Positions 18,265-28,600 of a stretch of 64,000 bases of DNA are shown here, one piece after another. Source of the stretch: Daejeonella oryzae DSM 19973. Its GTDB lineage: Bacteria > Bacteroidota > Bacteroidia > Sphingobacteriales > Sphingobacteriaceae. Every line of letters begins with the position of its first letter. The first letter of the stretch is position 1. The notes under the pieces were generated by a model. It did no database searches. It was not told where the DNA came from and saw nothing but the letters and a program-made list of their open reading frames with translations. The position numbers and the translations under genes are program-made. The stretch spans positions 1,302,001-1,366,000 of the forward strand of contig NZ_AUHA01000002.1 of the NCBI RefSeq assembly GCF_000422945.1, in the 5' to 3' direction.

Positions 18265-19030
18265 TTTATTGTTTATCCTCACTCTTTCGGTGATGCTGAG
18301 CTGTAAATCTAAAAAGGAAATAGTTAAGGCTGTAGATAAGCCTGTACCCGCAGCCGAGAATTCTTCTAAAAGAGATAAACTGGCGGCTATTAATAACAGT
18401 CAGACAGATTTTAATTCAATTTCCATACGCTCTAAAGCTAATTTAAGTATTAACAACAACAGCAATGATGTAAGTATGAATATCCGCATCCGCAAAGATC
18501 AGGCGATATGGGTTTCTGTTACGGCGCTGGCCGGCCTTGAAGTGGCTAGAGCCTTAATTACACCAGACAGTATTAAAATTATAAATCGTTGGGAAAGTAC
18601 ATACATTCAAAAGCCTTTCAGCTATATGTATGAGTTTACCAATGAGCAGCTCAATTTTGGAACCTTGCAATCCATCCTGGTAGGAAATACGATTAAAGAA
18701 TTTGTAACAGATAGTTCCAGAATCGATTTAAATGGCGGACAAACAAAGTTAAGCGGCATTATCAGATCTCTGGCTTACAGCATGCTGATTAATGAAAATA
18801 ATAAAATTTTTCAAACCTCATTGCAGGATGATCAGGCAGGGCAATCTCTACAGATCGGCTATGCTGATTTTGCAATTGTTTCGGGTCAGCAGATGCCTCA
18901 GTCTGTAAATATCAACTCTAAAGCAGACCGTAAAAATATACAGCTGGAGATGAAATACAGCAAAGTAGAAATTGATCAGAACTTTGAAATTCCCTTTACT
19001 GTGCCGAAAAGATTTTCTGTGAAAGATTAA
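18242..19030 (+). CDS. DUF4292 lipoprotein
   Basis: The 262-residue product begins MKRNISNSLLFILTLSVMLSCKSKKE, with a lipobox (MLSC) and Cys at about 21. The mature part matches the DUF4292 pattern: an F/I-S-I-R-S-K-A-N-L strand, then RIRKDQAIWVSVTALAGLEVARALITPDSIKII and a C-terminal run of beta strands ending FEIPFTVPKRF. The half-barrel strand pattern recalls LolA/LolB-type lipid carriers, which is my inference. It starts inside the TPR gene and is followed after 19 bases by the EnvC-like gene, as in other Bacteroidota. Confidence 0.85.
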   Translation: MKRNISNSLLFILTLSVMLSCKSKKEIVKAVDKPVPAAENSSKRDKLAAINNSQTDFNSISIRSKANLSINNNSNDVSMNIRIRKDQAIWVSVTALAGLEVARALITPDSIKIINRWESTYIQKPFSYMYEFTNEQLNFGTLQSILVGNTIKEFVTDSSRIDLNGGQTKLSGIIRSLAYSMLINENNKIFQTSLQDDQAGQSLQIGYADFAIVSGQQMPQSVNINSKADRKNIQLEMKYSKVEIDQNFEIPFTVPKRFSVKD

Positions 19031-19036
19031 ATTAGA

Positions 19037-19044
19037 TACATTTG
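19037..19044 (+). promoter_or_regulatory. possible internal -7 element before the EnvC-like gene
   Basis: TACATTTG matches TAnnTTTG and ends 5 bases before the ATG at 19050, so it would produce an almost leaderless transcript from inside the operon. No TTG element is present upstream at a suitable distance. It could be chance. Confidence 0.25.
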
Positions 19045-19049
19045 CTTCA

Positions 19050-20315
19050 ATGAGGTTGCTTAAATTTATTATATTTCTTGTCATTTTAGGGTTTTCGGGC
19101 CAGGTTTTCGGTCAAAGCAGTTCAGAGCTTAAAAGGCGAAAAGAGGCGTTGTCACGCGAAATTGAAACGCTTAACCGCAGCTTACGTAAAACATCCAGCA
19201 ATAAAAGTTTATCCTTAAAACAGATTAAAACATTAACGGCGCAAATAAGATTGCGGGAGGAAAAAATCAATACCATTAACTCCGAAGTTAGGCTGCTTGA
19301 TAATCAGATATCTGATAACACCAGTACTGTTCGCTCACTTCAGTCGCAGTTAAATCAGCTAAAGAAGGAATATGCAGCCATGGTTTTATTTGCATTCAGA
19401 AACCAGAGTTCATACAGCAAGCTGATGTTTATCTTTGCTTCCGCGGATTTTAATCAGGCGTACAAGCGGATGAAATATCTGCAGCAATTCAGTACATACC
19501 GTAAAAAGCAGGCTCAATATATCGAGGGAACTAAAAAAGATCTCAACTCAAAAATTGTTGAGCTAGATCACAACAAGCGTGAGAAATTTAGTCTTCTAAA
19601 TGATCAGGAAAAAGAGAAAGAAACGCTGGGTAGCGAGAAAAACAAAAAATCTAAGGTTTTAAGCGGGCTTAGCAAGCAGGAGAAAAAATTAAAGCAGGAG
19701 CTTACTCAGAAACAGAGAGAATCTGCCAGATTGAATCGTGCTATTCAGAATGCGATCAACAAGGAAATTGAAGATGCCCGCCGTCGTGCAGAAGCCGCAG
19801 CCCGTGCCGCAGCAGCAAAAGCAAAAGAAGAAAATAAGGATGCACCTACAGCAAAACCTATTGCCAAAGGATCAAGTGTATTGGCGTCAACTCCTGAGGC
19901 CGCAAAATTGTCTTCAGACTTTTTAGGGAACAGAGGAAGATTGCCATGGCCGGTTGCAAGCGGAATTATTACAGAAGGTTTTGGTATTCATAAATACGGA
20001 GCTAACGTAACCACAGAAAATAACGGAGTAGATATAAAAACCGCTGAAGGTGCCAGTGTTCGGGCGGTGTTTTCCGGAGAAATTGCAGCCGTACAAAACT
20101 TTGCAGGCTCATATGCCGTATTGATAAGACACGGGGAATATTTTACGGTTTATTCTAATTTAAAATCAGTAAGTGTATCCCGGGGACAAAAAGTTTCAAT
20201 TAAGCAGGCTATAGGTACAGTTATAACAGATCCGAATGATGGAACAACGGAAGTGCATTTTGAAATTAGAAAAGGCGCTAATCCAATGAATCCGTCAAGC
20301 TGGCTTGCTAACTAA
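19050..20315 (+). CDS. EnvC-like murein hydrolase activator (coiled coil plus degenerate LytM domain)
   Basis: The 421-residue product has a signal peptide (MRLLKFIIFLVILGFSGQVFG), a long coiled coil from about residue 24 to 250 (Lys/Glu/Gln/Leu heptads, Ala-rich end), and a C-terminal M23/LytM fold from about 296 (RLPWPVASGIITEGFGIH). Active-site positions are altered: the metal-ligand motif HxGxD is NNGVD (about 323-327), YxHL is YSNL (about 368) and HLHFE is EVHFE (about 401). E. coli EnvC has the same architecture, is catalytically dead and activates amidases at the septum. I infer an activator role here rather than hydrolysis. It is the last gene of the operon starting at 14595. Confidence 0.87.
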   Translation: MRLLKFIIFLVILGFSGQVFGQSSSELKRRKEALSREIETLNRSLRKTSSNKSLSLKQIKTLTAQIRLREEKINTINSEVRLLDNQISDNTSTVRSLQSQLNQLKKEYAAMVLFAFRNQSSYSKLMFIFASADFNQAYKRMKYLQQFSTYRKKQAQYIEGTKKDLNSKIVELDHNKREKFSLLNDQEKEKETLGSEKNKKSKVLSGLSKQEKKLKQELTQKQRESARLNRAIQNAINKEIEDARRRAEAAARAAAAKAKEENKDAPTAKPIAKGSSVLASTPEAAKLSSDFLGNRGRLPWPVASGIITEGFGIHKYGANVTTENNGVDIKTAEGASVRAVFSGEIAAVQNFAGSYAVLIRHGEYFTVYSNLKSVSVSRGQKVSIKQAIGTVITDPNDGTTEVHFEIRKGANPMNPSSWLAN

Positions 20316-20349
20316 TTGAAAATATGAATTTAGAAAATGTCTATATTTG
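20316..20349 (+). promoter_or_regulatory. Bacteroidota-type promoter for the tatA pair
   Basis: TTG (20316-20318), 23 bases, then TATATTTG (20342-20349): both elements match the -33/-7 consensus at allowed spacing. The predicted leader before the ATG at 20373 is about 18 bases. It places the two tat genes in their own transcript, separate from the upstream envelope operon. Confidence 0.6.
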
Positions 20350-20372
20350 TAAACTGATTTAAATTTAATAAT

Positions 20373-20666
20373 ATGTATAGTTCAACATTATTATTTATGA
20401 ACATGGGTACACCGGAAATTCTGGTAATCATGTTTGTGGTGTTACTTTTATTCGGAGGTAAAAAGCTGCCTGAATTAGCCAGAGGCTTGGGTAAAGGTAT
20501 TCGTGAATTTAAAGATGCCTCTGATGGTGTTAAAAGAGAAATCCATAATAATATAAATAGCGTAAATAGCGGTATTGATTTGAATGGTCCGGCTAAGAAA
20601 GATGACACTATTTTTCCTGAAGACGATCAATCAACTACAGAAACCCTAAAACCGCAAATTAAATAA
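20373..20666 (+). CDS. tatA: twin-arginine translocase subunit, TatA/TatE type
   Basis: The 97-residue product has one N-terminal membrane helix ([19 protein letters not shown]), the FGG-KKLPEL hinge and an amphipathic helix ([14 protein letters not shown]), then a polar tail of about 45 residues. This is the pore-forming Tat component that moves folded proteins across the inner membrane. The ATG at 20373 adds ten residues before the conserved start; a later ATG (MNMGT or MGTPE) is also possible. It is followed after 6 bases by a second TatA-like gene. tatC is not in the window. Confidence 0.92.
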   Translation: MYSSTLLFMNMGTPEILVIMFVVLLLFGGKKLPELARGLGKGIREFKDASDGVKREIHNNINSVNSGIDLNGPAKKDDTIFPEDDQSTTETLKPQIK

Positions 20667-20672
20667 AATATC

Positions 20673-20867
20673 ATGTTCAATTCAATCTTGTTAATCGGTT
20701 TCGGCGCTACAGAGATCATCCTGATTATAGTAGTTGTTTTACTATTATTCGGAGGTAAAAAAATTCCTGAATTAATGCGTGGAATGGGAAAAGGCATTAA
20801 AGAATTTAAAAGTGCTCAGAGCGGAGATGAAAATACTCCTGCTGATGAGGATCGGAAAGCTCATTAA
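20673..20867 (+). CDS. tatA: second TatA/TatE-type translocase subunit
   Basis: A 64-residue protein with one membrane helix ([18 protein letters not shown]), the same [20 protein letters not shown] hinge and amphipathic helix as its neighbour, and a short acidic tail. The two are clear tandem paralogues with different tails. A strong terminator follows, so they form a two-gene unit. Confidence 0.92.
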   Translation: MFNSILLIGFGATEIILIIVVVLLLFGGKKIPELMRGMGKGIKEFKSAQSGDENTPADEDRKAH

Positions 20868-20890
20868 GCTTATTGTTAACTAATTATAAC

Positions 20891-20937
20891 GCCTTCTGGA
20901 AACTTGCTAATAGTAATTTTTCAGAAGGCTTTTTTAT
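20891..20937 (+). terminator. rho-independent terminator after the tatA pair
   Basis: GCCTTCTG (20891-20898) pairs with CAGAAGGC (20922-20929), a perfect 8-base GC-rich stem, directly followed by a run of six or more T. The loop is 23 bases. It lies 24 bases after the second tatA stop. Confidence 0.85.
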
Positions 20938-21158
20938 GCAGAATAATTATCAATTTGAGATTGTAATAAAATCAAGTTTGTATATTCTATGTAATATTTC
21001 TGTTAATAATCCGTTACGTTTAGAGTTTCATTTTTTACGCAAAGGCATTTCCTTTTAGATAAGAAACTTTCAAAAGTTATAAATACTTAGTAGCTTAGGT
21101 TTTGTAATCTTAAAAATTTAGTGAAGGGGGAACCCAAATGGGTTAAAAATTAAATATT

Positions 21159-22550
21159 ATGATGAAAAAAACAATGGCTTTTGCCTTGTTTATATTCTCT
21201 GCTGCCAGTGTTTTTGCAGCTCCGGAATTCAACAACGTGCAAGACTCTATTCACCGGTCAGAAGAAAGATCTCCCGGGCAAAAAGATACCTTATTTGTAT
21301 CTGCCCTTCCTCAAAATCCTCTTTTATCCTATCAAAGTTTAATTTATAAAAAGCGTCTTGATTCATTGAAAATGTCTGTGCCAATGGACTATAATGAGCA
21401 TGTTCAGAATTACATTGATTTATATGTATTCAACCGTAAGGATCAGATTGCTAAAATGCTTGGTTTGTCTAAATATTATTTCCCGATTTTTGAAAAATCG
21501 CTTATGGAAATTGGAGTGCCCGATGAAATAAAGTTTATTTCGGTTATAGAATCAGCATTAAATCCCAATGCAGTCTCCAGATCAGGAGCGGTAGGTCCCT
21601 GGCAATTTATGTATACTACAGCTAAAGGTTATGGATTAGTAATGGATAGTTATGTAGATGAGCGCAAAGATCCTGTGCAGGCAAGTTATGCTGCTGCACG
21701 CTATCTTAAAGATTCATATAATCGTTTTGGAGATTGGCTGCTGGCAATAGCTGCTTATAATTGCGGCTCCGGAGCTGTAGGCCGTGCTATTACAAAAGCA
21801 GGAGGAAAGGCAGACTTTTGGGCTATTCGTCCATATTTGCCTCGTGAAACGCAAAACTATGTTCCGGCATTTATCGCTACCGCATATGCCATGAACTATT
21901 ATGCAAAGCATGATATTAATCCGGCTATGGCATCTTTTAATATTTTTACAGATGCAGTTGATGTAACAAAATTTATTTCCCTCTCCAACATAGCTCGTGC
22001 GGTTGAAGTGGATATTAAAGAGCTACGTCTTCTCAATCCTTCATATAAAAAAGATATTGTAAACGGATCTGTAAAATCACCCAAAACATTGATAATACCT
22101 TCTATAGATAAACAGCTTTATTCTTCACTCTATAATTTGCTTAATCCGGAAACGGACAACGAACCGGCAATTATCGCCGCAAGCTTAAATTCGCCATCAG
22201 GTTCCCCTGCTTCCGTAAATACTTTCCATCGCGTTACAGAAGGTCAAACTTTGGCTATGGTGGCTAATCAGTATGGTGTCGAAGTTCAGGATTTGAAAGT
22301 TTGGAATAATTTAAAAATAATGCAGATTGTTCCCGGTCAGCAAATTCGGGTCAAGGCTTTTAAATCAACTGTTACAGCTCAAAAGTCAGATCCTCTTTAC
22401 AAAATTTACATTGTTAAAGCGGGAGATACCTTGGCAGAAATTGCCAACCGCTTTAATGGAACCAGTGTTTCCAAGTTAAAAGCTCTAAACGGATTAAAAT
22501 CTTCTGCGCTTCAGCCGGGCATGCGCTTAAAGGTTAATCAAAGTTTGTAA
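21159..22550 (+). CDS. membrane-bound-type lytic transglycosylase with two LysM domains (MltD-like)
   Basis: The 463-residue product has a signal peptide (MMKKTMAFALFIFSAASVFA), a family-1 lytic transglycosylase (SLT) domain from about residue 95 to 260 with catalytic Glu131 (SVIESALNP), the SGAVGPWQFM and AAYNCGSGAVGRAI motifs, and two C-terminal LysM peptidoglycan-binding domains (about 350-400 and 412-460; VTEGQTLAMVANQYGV and VKAGDTLAEIANRF). It cleaves the MurNAc-GlcNAc bond with 1,6-anhydro product formation. No lipobox is seen, unlike E. coli MltD. A small hairpin, AACCC/GGGTT, lies just upstream at 21131-21144. Confidence 0.92.
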   Translation: MMKKTMAFALFIFSAASVFAAPEFNNVQDSIHRSEERSPGQKDTLFVSALPQNPLLSYQSLIYKKRLDSLKMSVPMDYNEHVQNYIDLYVFNRKDQIAKMLGLSKYYFPIFEKSLMEIGVPDEIKFISVIESALNPNAVSRSGAVGPWQFMYTTAKGYGLVMDSYVDERKDPVQASYAAARYLKDSYNRFGDWLLAIAAYNCGSGAVGRAITKAGGKADFWAIRPYLPRETQNYVPAFIATAYAMNYYAKHDINPAMASFNIFTDAVDVTKFISLSNIARAVEVDIKELRLLNPSYKKDIVNGSVKSPKTLIIPSIDKQLYSSLYNLLNPETDNEPAIIAASLNSPSGSPASVNTFHRVTEGQTLAMVANQYGVEVQDLKVWNNLKIMQIVPGQQIRVKAFKSTVTAQKSDPLYKIYIVKAGDTLAEIANRFNGTSVSKLKALNGLKSSALQPGMRLKVNQSL

Positions 22551-22670
22551 TTCTGTAAAAATGCAGTTTTGCCAGACCTGATTTTTTTTTAATTAGGGCA
22601 ATTGGCCTGCGGTATTTTTATTGCGGAAGCTGCAGCTGCTTTTTTCATAACCCAATCCCGAAAAGAATTG

Positions 22671-22678
22671 TAATTTTG
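22671..22678 (+). promoter_or_regulatory. putative -7 element upstream of maeB
   Basis: TAATTTTG matches TAnnTTTG and ends 25 bases before the ATG at 22703. It overlaps the TTG that could otherwise be read as an upstream start at 22676, which favours the ATG. No TTG -33 element is visible at the expected spacing. Confidence 0.45.
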
Positions 22679-22702
22679 CGCCTCTCACCAATTTCTCAAT
22701 TA

Positions 22703-25030
22703 ATGAGTAAGACTAATCGAAAACAAGACGCACTGGACTATCACTCACAAGGACGTCCCGGAAAAATTCAAGTTGTATCTACAAAACCTACTAATTCTCA
22801 GCGTGACCTGGCCCTGGCTTATTCGCCCGGTGTTGCAGAGCCCTGCTTAAGAATTGCCGAAAATAAAGAGGATGTTTATAAATATACTGCCAAAGGAAAC
22901 CTTGTTGCAGTAATCAGTAATGGTACTGCTGTTTTAGGCTTAGGGGATATTGGTCCGGAAGCAGGCAAGCCGGTAATGGAAGGAAAAGGGATCCTGTTTA
23001 AAATATTTGCCGATATAGACGTTTTTGACCTTGAATTGGATGTTAAAAATATTGATGAATTTGTCAAAATTGTAAAGGCCTTGGAGCCCACTTTTGGCGG
23101 AATTAATCTGGAAGACATAAAAGCACCGGAATGTTTTGAAATTGAGCGGCGTTTAAAAGAGGAAATGAGTATTCCGGTAATGCATGATGATCAGCACGGC
23201 ACGGCAATTATTTCTTCAGCAGCCTTGATTAATGCCTGCGAAATTCAAAAGAAAAAGCTCGACAAAGTTAAAATCGTAATTAATGGTGCAGGCGCTGCAG
23301 CCATTTCTTGTACCCGCCTCTATGTAAGTTTGGGTGCAAGGTTAGAAAATATTGTTATGCTAGATCGTAGCGGTGTTATCCGTTCGGATCGGGCAAATCT
23401 GGAAGGTACCAAAAAAGAGTTTGCTACCCTTCGCAAAATAAATACGCTTGAAGAAGCTGTAAAAGATGCAGATGTATTTATTGGTCTGTCATCACCGGAT
23501 GTTTTAACTGCTAACATGTTAAAGACAATGGCTAAAAACCCGATTGTATTTGCTATGGCAAATCCGGATCCGGAGATTAGTTACGAACTGGCAGTGAAAA
23601 CCCGTAAGGATATTATTATGGCCACAGGCCGTTCTGACTATCCAAACCAGGTGAATAATGTGTTGGGCTTCCCGTACATTTTCAGAGGGGCTTTGGATGT
23701 AAGAGCTACCGCGATAAATGAAGAAATGAAAATTGCCGCGGTTAAGGCAATTGCCGAACTGGCTAAAAAGCCCGTTCCTGAAGCAGTAAACCTGGCATAT
23801 AATACCAAAAACCTGAAGTTTGGAAAAGATTATATTATTCCTAAGCCGATCGATTTCCGGTTAATTACCACAGTTTCTCCGGCTGTTGCAAAAGCCGCGA
23901 TAGATTCGGGCGTTTCCCGCAAAATCATTACCAATTGGGATGCTTACAGAGATGAATTAAAAACACGTCTCGGTGTTGATGATGCACTATTACGGGCAGT
24001 TACCAATAAAGCCAAGTCGGCTCCTAAACGCATCGTCTTTGCTGAAGCAGATAACTATAAAATTTTAAAAGCTGCGCAGATTGTAAGAGAAGAAGGAATT
24101 GCTGTTCCGATTTTATTGGGAGATAAGGAGAAGATTAAACAGATCATTCGCGAAAACGAATTAGAACTCGAAGGAGTGGAGATAATAAATCCCCATGAGG
24201 AAATTGAAAAAACAGCAAAGTATGCTGAGTATCTTTTTCTTAAGCGCCAGCGCCGCGGATTAACGCTTTTTGAAGCTAAAAAATTAATGCGTGACCGTAA
24301 TTATTACGGATCTTCCATGGTTCAGTTTGGCGAAGCCGATGCTTTAATTTCGGGTCTGACCAAAAATTACGCAACCACCATTAAGCCTGCCCTGCAAATT
24401 ATTGGTACAGAAGAAGGAGTTAAACGGGTTGCCGGTATGTATATGATGCTTACCAAAAAAGGACCTGTATTCTTTGGCGATACTACAGTAACGGTTGATC
24501 CAACGGTAGAAGAACTGGTAGATATTACGGTATTGCTTGATCACTCTGTTAAGAAATTTAATATCGCTCCCCGCATTGCCATGTTATCTTATTCTAATTT
24601 CGGATCTAACATGGGCATCATACCTGAAAAAACCCGTCGTGCAGTAAAAGTACTTCACGATAAGTATCCTGAAATAATTGTTGACGGAGAAATGCAGGCT
24701 AATTTTGCGATGAATACTGAATTGTTGCATGATAATTTTCCGTTCAGTACTTTAAACGGTGCTCCGGCAAATGTGCTGGTTTTTCCAAATCTGGAATCCG
24801 GAAACATTGCCTACAAATTATTGCAGGAACTGGGTGGGGCCGAAGCGGTTGGCCCAATTCTGCTGGGTTTGAATAAACCGGTGCATGTTTTACAACTCGG
24901 AAGTTCAGTTCGCGAAATTGTAAATATGGTGACTATTGCCGTGGTAGATGTTCAGGCTAAAGAAGCTGAAGATGAAACCGTACGTAAAAAAGGATTATTT
25001 AATCGCATACGCAAACCTGTTAAAGCATAA
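22703..25030 (+). CDS. maeB: NADP-dependent malic enzyme, phosphotransacetylase fusion type
   Basis: Oxidative decarboxylation of malate to pyruvate, giving NADPH. The 775-residue product is the long MaeB type. The malic enzyme part spans about 1-420 ([51 protein letters not shown](P)-binding [11 protein letters not shown]). A phosphotransacetylase-like domain follows from about 430 to the end ([31 protein letters not shown]) and is regulatory, not catalytic, in studied enzymes. The ATG at 22703 is chosen over a TTG nine codons upstream. The ruvA start is 2 bases after the stop, so they are coupled. Confidence 0.96.
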   Translation: MSKTNRKQDALDYHSQGRPGKIQVVSTKPTNSQRDLALAYSPGVAEPCLRIAENKEDVYKYTAKGNLVAVISNGTAVLGLGDIGPEAGKPVMEGKGILFKIFADIDVFDLELDVKNIDEFVKIVKALEPTFGGINLEDIKAPECFEIERRLKEEMSIPVMHDDQHGTAIISSAALINACEIQKKKLDKVKIVINGAGAAAISCTRLYVSLGARLENIVMLDRSGVIRSDRANLEGTKKEFATLRKINTLEEAVKDADVFIGLSSPDVLTANMLKTMAKNPIVFAMANPDPEISYELAVKTRKDIIMATGRSDYPNQVNNVLGFPYIFRGALDVRATAINEEMKIAAVKAIAELAKKPVPEAVNLAYNTKNLKFGKDYIIPKPIDFRLITTVSPAVAKAAIDSGVSRKIITNWDAYRDELKTRLGVDDALLRAVTNKAKSAPKRIVFAEADNYKILKAAQIVREEGIAVPILLGDKEKIKQIIRENELELEGVEIINPHEEIEKTAKYAEYLFLKRQRRGLTLFEAKKLMRDRNYYGSSMVQFGEADALISGLTKNYATTIKPALQIIGTEEGVKRVAGMYMMLTKKGPVFFGDTTVTVDPTVEELVDITVLLDHSVKKFNIAPRIAMLSYSNFGSNMGIIPEKTRRAVKVLHDKYPEIIVDGEMQANFAMNTELLHDNFPFSTLNGAPANVLVFPNLESGNIAYKLLQELGGAEAVGPILLGLNKPVHVLQLGSSVREIVNMVTIAVVDVQAKEAEDETVRKKGLFNRIRKPVKA

Positions 25031-25032
25031 AA

Positions 25033-25617
25033 ATGTACGCCTATATTGATGGTAGACTGGTTTTTAAATGTCCTGCTTACGTGGTTATTGAAACCGGCGG
25101 AGTAGGTTATCATATAAATATATCTTTAAATACCTATTCTGCTTTGCAGGATAAGGAACGCTGCAAATTGTTTACATGGTTACATGTTAAAGAAGATGCG
25201 CATACTTTATACGGTTTTTTTGATGAAGGTGAGCGCAGGCTTTACCTTCATCTTATTTCCGTTTCGGGAATCGGCCCAAATACCGGGAGAATGATCCTTT
25301 CATCCATAACACCTGCCGAAATTCAAACGGCAATTGTAAAAGGAGATGTGCCTTTAATACAGAGAATTAAAGGAATTGGTCCAAAATCAGCTCAGCGTAT
25401 TATTCTGGAGCTTCAGGATAAATTAAAGAAAGAGGGTCCTGATTCTTTAATTAGCATGCCCCAGCATACTTCGGCCAAAGATGAAGCACTTTCTGCACTC
25501 ATTATGCTTGGCTTTAATAAGGCTGTTGCCGAGAAAAATTTAGACCAAACTATCCGAAACAATACAGAAAATTTATCAGTAGAACAGTTGATAAAAATTG
25601 CCCTGAAAAGCTTATAA
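25033..25617 (+). CDS. ruvA: Holliday junction branch migration protein RuvA
   Basis: The 194-residue product is the tetrameric junction-binding subunit that partners RuvB in branch migration. Visible are the N-terminal OB fold (MYAYIDGRLVFKCPAYVVIETGGVGYHI), the two helix-hairpin-helix motifs (LISVSGIGPNTGRMIL and RIKGIGPKSAQRIILEL, residues about 75-130), and the C-terminal UBA-like domain III (DEALSALIMLGFNKAVAEKNL). It sits between maeB and sprA, and ruvB and ruvC are not in the window. Confidence 0.97.
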   Translation: MYAYIDGRLVFKCPAYVVIETGGVGYHINISLNTYSALQDKERCKLFTWLHVKEDAHTLYGFFDEGERRLYLHLISVSGIGPNTGRMILSSITPAEIQTAIVKGDVPLIQRIKGIGPKSAQRIILELQDKLKKEGPDSLISMPQHTSAKDEALSALIMLGFNKAVAEKNLDQTIRNNTENLSVEQLIKIALKSL

Positions 25618-25642
25618 TTACTTTCATTAAAGGATTGGGAGT

Positions 25643-28600
25643 TTGAAAAACGTTTTTACTTTTTTATTGCTGAAAGTATGCTTTTTCATTGTGCTTTTTG
25701 GCGGAATTGCATCTGCGCAAAATGCTCCTTCTAAGATTGATTCTACTAAACTCATTTATCCTTTCAGGGATGCCAAAACCATTCAATTACGTCCGCCAAG
25801 CGGAATTTTTCTTCCCAATCCGTCCAATATACAGCGAAGCGTAGAGTTTGATCCGGTAACAAAGCAGTATATCATTCGCGAGAAAATCGGTGACCGGTTT
25901 TACCGTGCTCCCCAATATTTAAGCATTGAAGAATATCAGCGTTTTGAAAATCAGCTCATAAAAAAAAATTACTGGCGTGAACTTGCTGATCTTCCTTTAA
26001 GTGAAGCACGGGCTCCTGGCTTTATACCCTCAGTTAAAGTCAACAGCCGCTCATTCGAAAAACTTTTTGGTGGTTCAACAATAGACATTCGTCCGCAGGG
26101 ATCTGCAGAATTAACTTTTTCCGGTCGATTAAACCGGAATGAAAACCCGCTGTTTAACGAGCGGCAGCGAAGTCAGGGAAATTTCGATTTTGATCAGCGG
26201 ATTCAGATGAATGTGGTTGGGCAAATTGGGGAGAAACTCAGAATAACCACCAATTACAATACCGAAGCTCAGTTTGATTTTGAAAATCAGGTAAAACTGG
26301 ATTATACCGGGAAAGATGATGAAATCGTAAAAAAAATAGAAGCCGGAAATGTAAGTCTTCCTTTAAGCTCAACACTTATTACGGGCAGCCAGGCTTTATT
26401 CGGTTTAAAAACACAATTGCAGTTCGGGCGCCTAAATGTAACCAGTGTTTTCTCGCAGCAAAAATCTCAACAGCGTGAAATAACTATTACCAATGGTTCA
26501 CAGCAAAATGATTTCCGCATTTCTGCGGATAATTATGAGGCCAATAAGCATTACTTCCTGGCTCAGTATTTTAGAAATAATTACAATCGTGCGTTAGCTA
26601 ACATCCCAATAATCACTTCCAATATCAATATCACCAAAATTGAAGTATGGATTACAAACCGAACCAACAGCACAGTAGATTCAAGGGATGTTTTAGGATT
26701 AATTGATCTGGGGGAAAACCTTCCTTATAATACAGCACAAATTCAGGGCGGTGCGGCATTTTCTGCTTTGCCTGCCGGCTTTAGCGGCCCGGGATTTCCG
26801 CAGCAATCTAATAACCTTCTTCAAAATCTTCCACCCGGTGCCCGATTAACTAATACGAATGATGCGAATGCGTATTTTCAGGCAAATGGCGGAACTGATA
26901 ATTTTGCTAAACTAACCTATGCCCGTAAACTTACAGATCGTGAATTTACTGTAAACCGGCAGCTGGGTTATATATCATTAAATACTTCGCTAAATGCGGA
27001 TGAGGTTTTGGCGGTGGCATACCGATATACCAATAATGGGGTTGAATATCAGGTAGGCGAATTATCTACAGATATTGCAGTAAACAATGCAACACCTCAG
27101 GTTCTTTTTGTAAAATTATTAAAGAATGAAACGCTCAAAACCAATCTCCCAACCTGGGATTTGATGATGAAGAATATTTATTCTTTAAATGCGTACCAGG
27201 TTAGCCGCACAGATTTCAGGATGAATATTTTTCGGCTCGATGAAAATTCAGGAATAGAAAAACCACAGATTACAGAAGGGGCCAATACCAGCGGACAATT
27301 GTGGCTGCAACTTACCAATCTGGATAATTTAAATCAGCAGAATGACCGTAAACCCGATGGGTATTTCGACTTTATTGAAGGAATTACCATTGATGCACTT
27401 AACGGACGGATTACTTTTCCCATTATAGAACCCTTTGGATCGGATCTAGCCGCCAAATTTAATCCGGTTACCGAACAGAACCTGATTCAGAAGTATGTTT
27501 TTCAGCCGCTGTATGATTCAACTAAAGTTGATGCGCAACAGCTGTTTCAAAAGCTTAACCGATATATAATTCGCGGAACTTATCAATCTCAGGCCGGATC
27601 AGAGTTTCAGCTCAATGCCATCAATATCCCGCAAGGTTCGGTACAGGTTATTTCCGGAACTTTGCCTTTGCAGGAGGGAGCAGATTTTACAGTAGATTAC
27701 AACATAGGCAGGGTGCGGATTTTAAACCAGGCCCTGTTAAATTCAGGTCAGCCTATTCGAATAAAACTTGAAAACAATGAACTTTTTGGTTTGCAGCAGC
27801 GCTCTTTGATAGGATCAAGATTTGATTATCGCTTGAGCGATAAATTGAATCTGGGAGCAACCATAATGAATCTGACTGAAACGCCCCTGACTCAAAAGGT
27901 TAATATCGGTGAAGAGTCAATTTCTAATTCTATATGGGGAATGGATCTTAATTACAGCAGCAATTCGCGTTGGCTGACCCGTATGGTTGATAAAATACCG
28001 TTCATTAATACCCGTGAAATTTCGTCCATTACATTCAGCAGTGAATATGCTAATTTCATTCCCGGTCATCCTTCAGCCCTTAACTTTGCCGGCAGTCGGA
28101 ATGGCGCCAGTTACCTGGATGATTTTGAATCAAGCCGTTCTTTAATTGATATCAAAAGTTCATCTCCATGGCAAATATCCGGCACACCGCAATTATTTCC
28201 TGAGGCGCAGCTGATTAACGATCTGTCATATGGATATAACCGTGCCCGTTTAGCCTACTACAATATTGATCCGATATTTTTTACTTCGGCAAATTCGGCA
28301 ACTCCAGATAATATAAAAGGGAATAAGAACGAATTGTCTAACCATTACGTAAGGGAGATTTTTGAAAGGGAAGTTTTTCCATTTAAGCAATCGGTAACGG
28401 GGCAGCCTTTAATTCTGCCAACCTTTGACCTTGCTTATTATCCTTCCATTCGCGGTCCTTATAATTTTACTACCACAGGATTAAATCCTAACGGAACGTT
28501 AAGCAACCCAAGAAACCGCTGGGGCGGTATTTTCAGGAAACTGGAAACCAATGATTTTGAAGCCCTCAATATTGAGTTTATAGAGATGTGGGTTTTAGAT

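Noticed and set aside
20873-21058. 61-codon frame after the second tatA gene
   Set aside because: It runs straight through a strong terminator and has no protein-like pattern.
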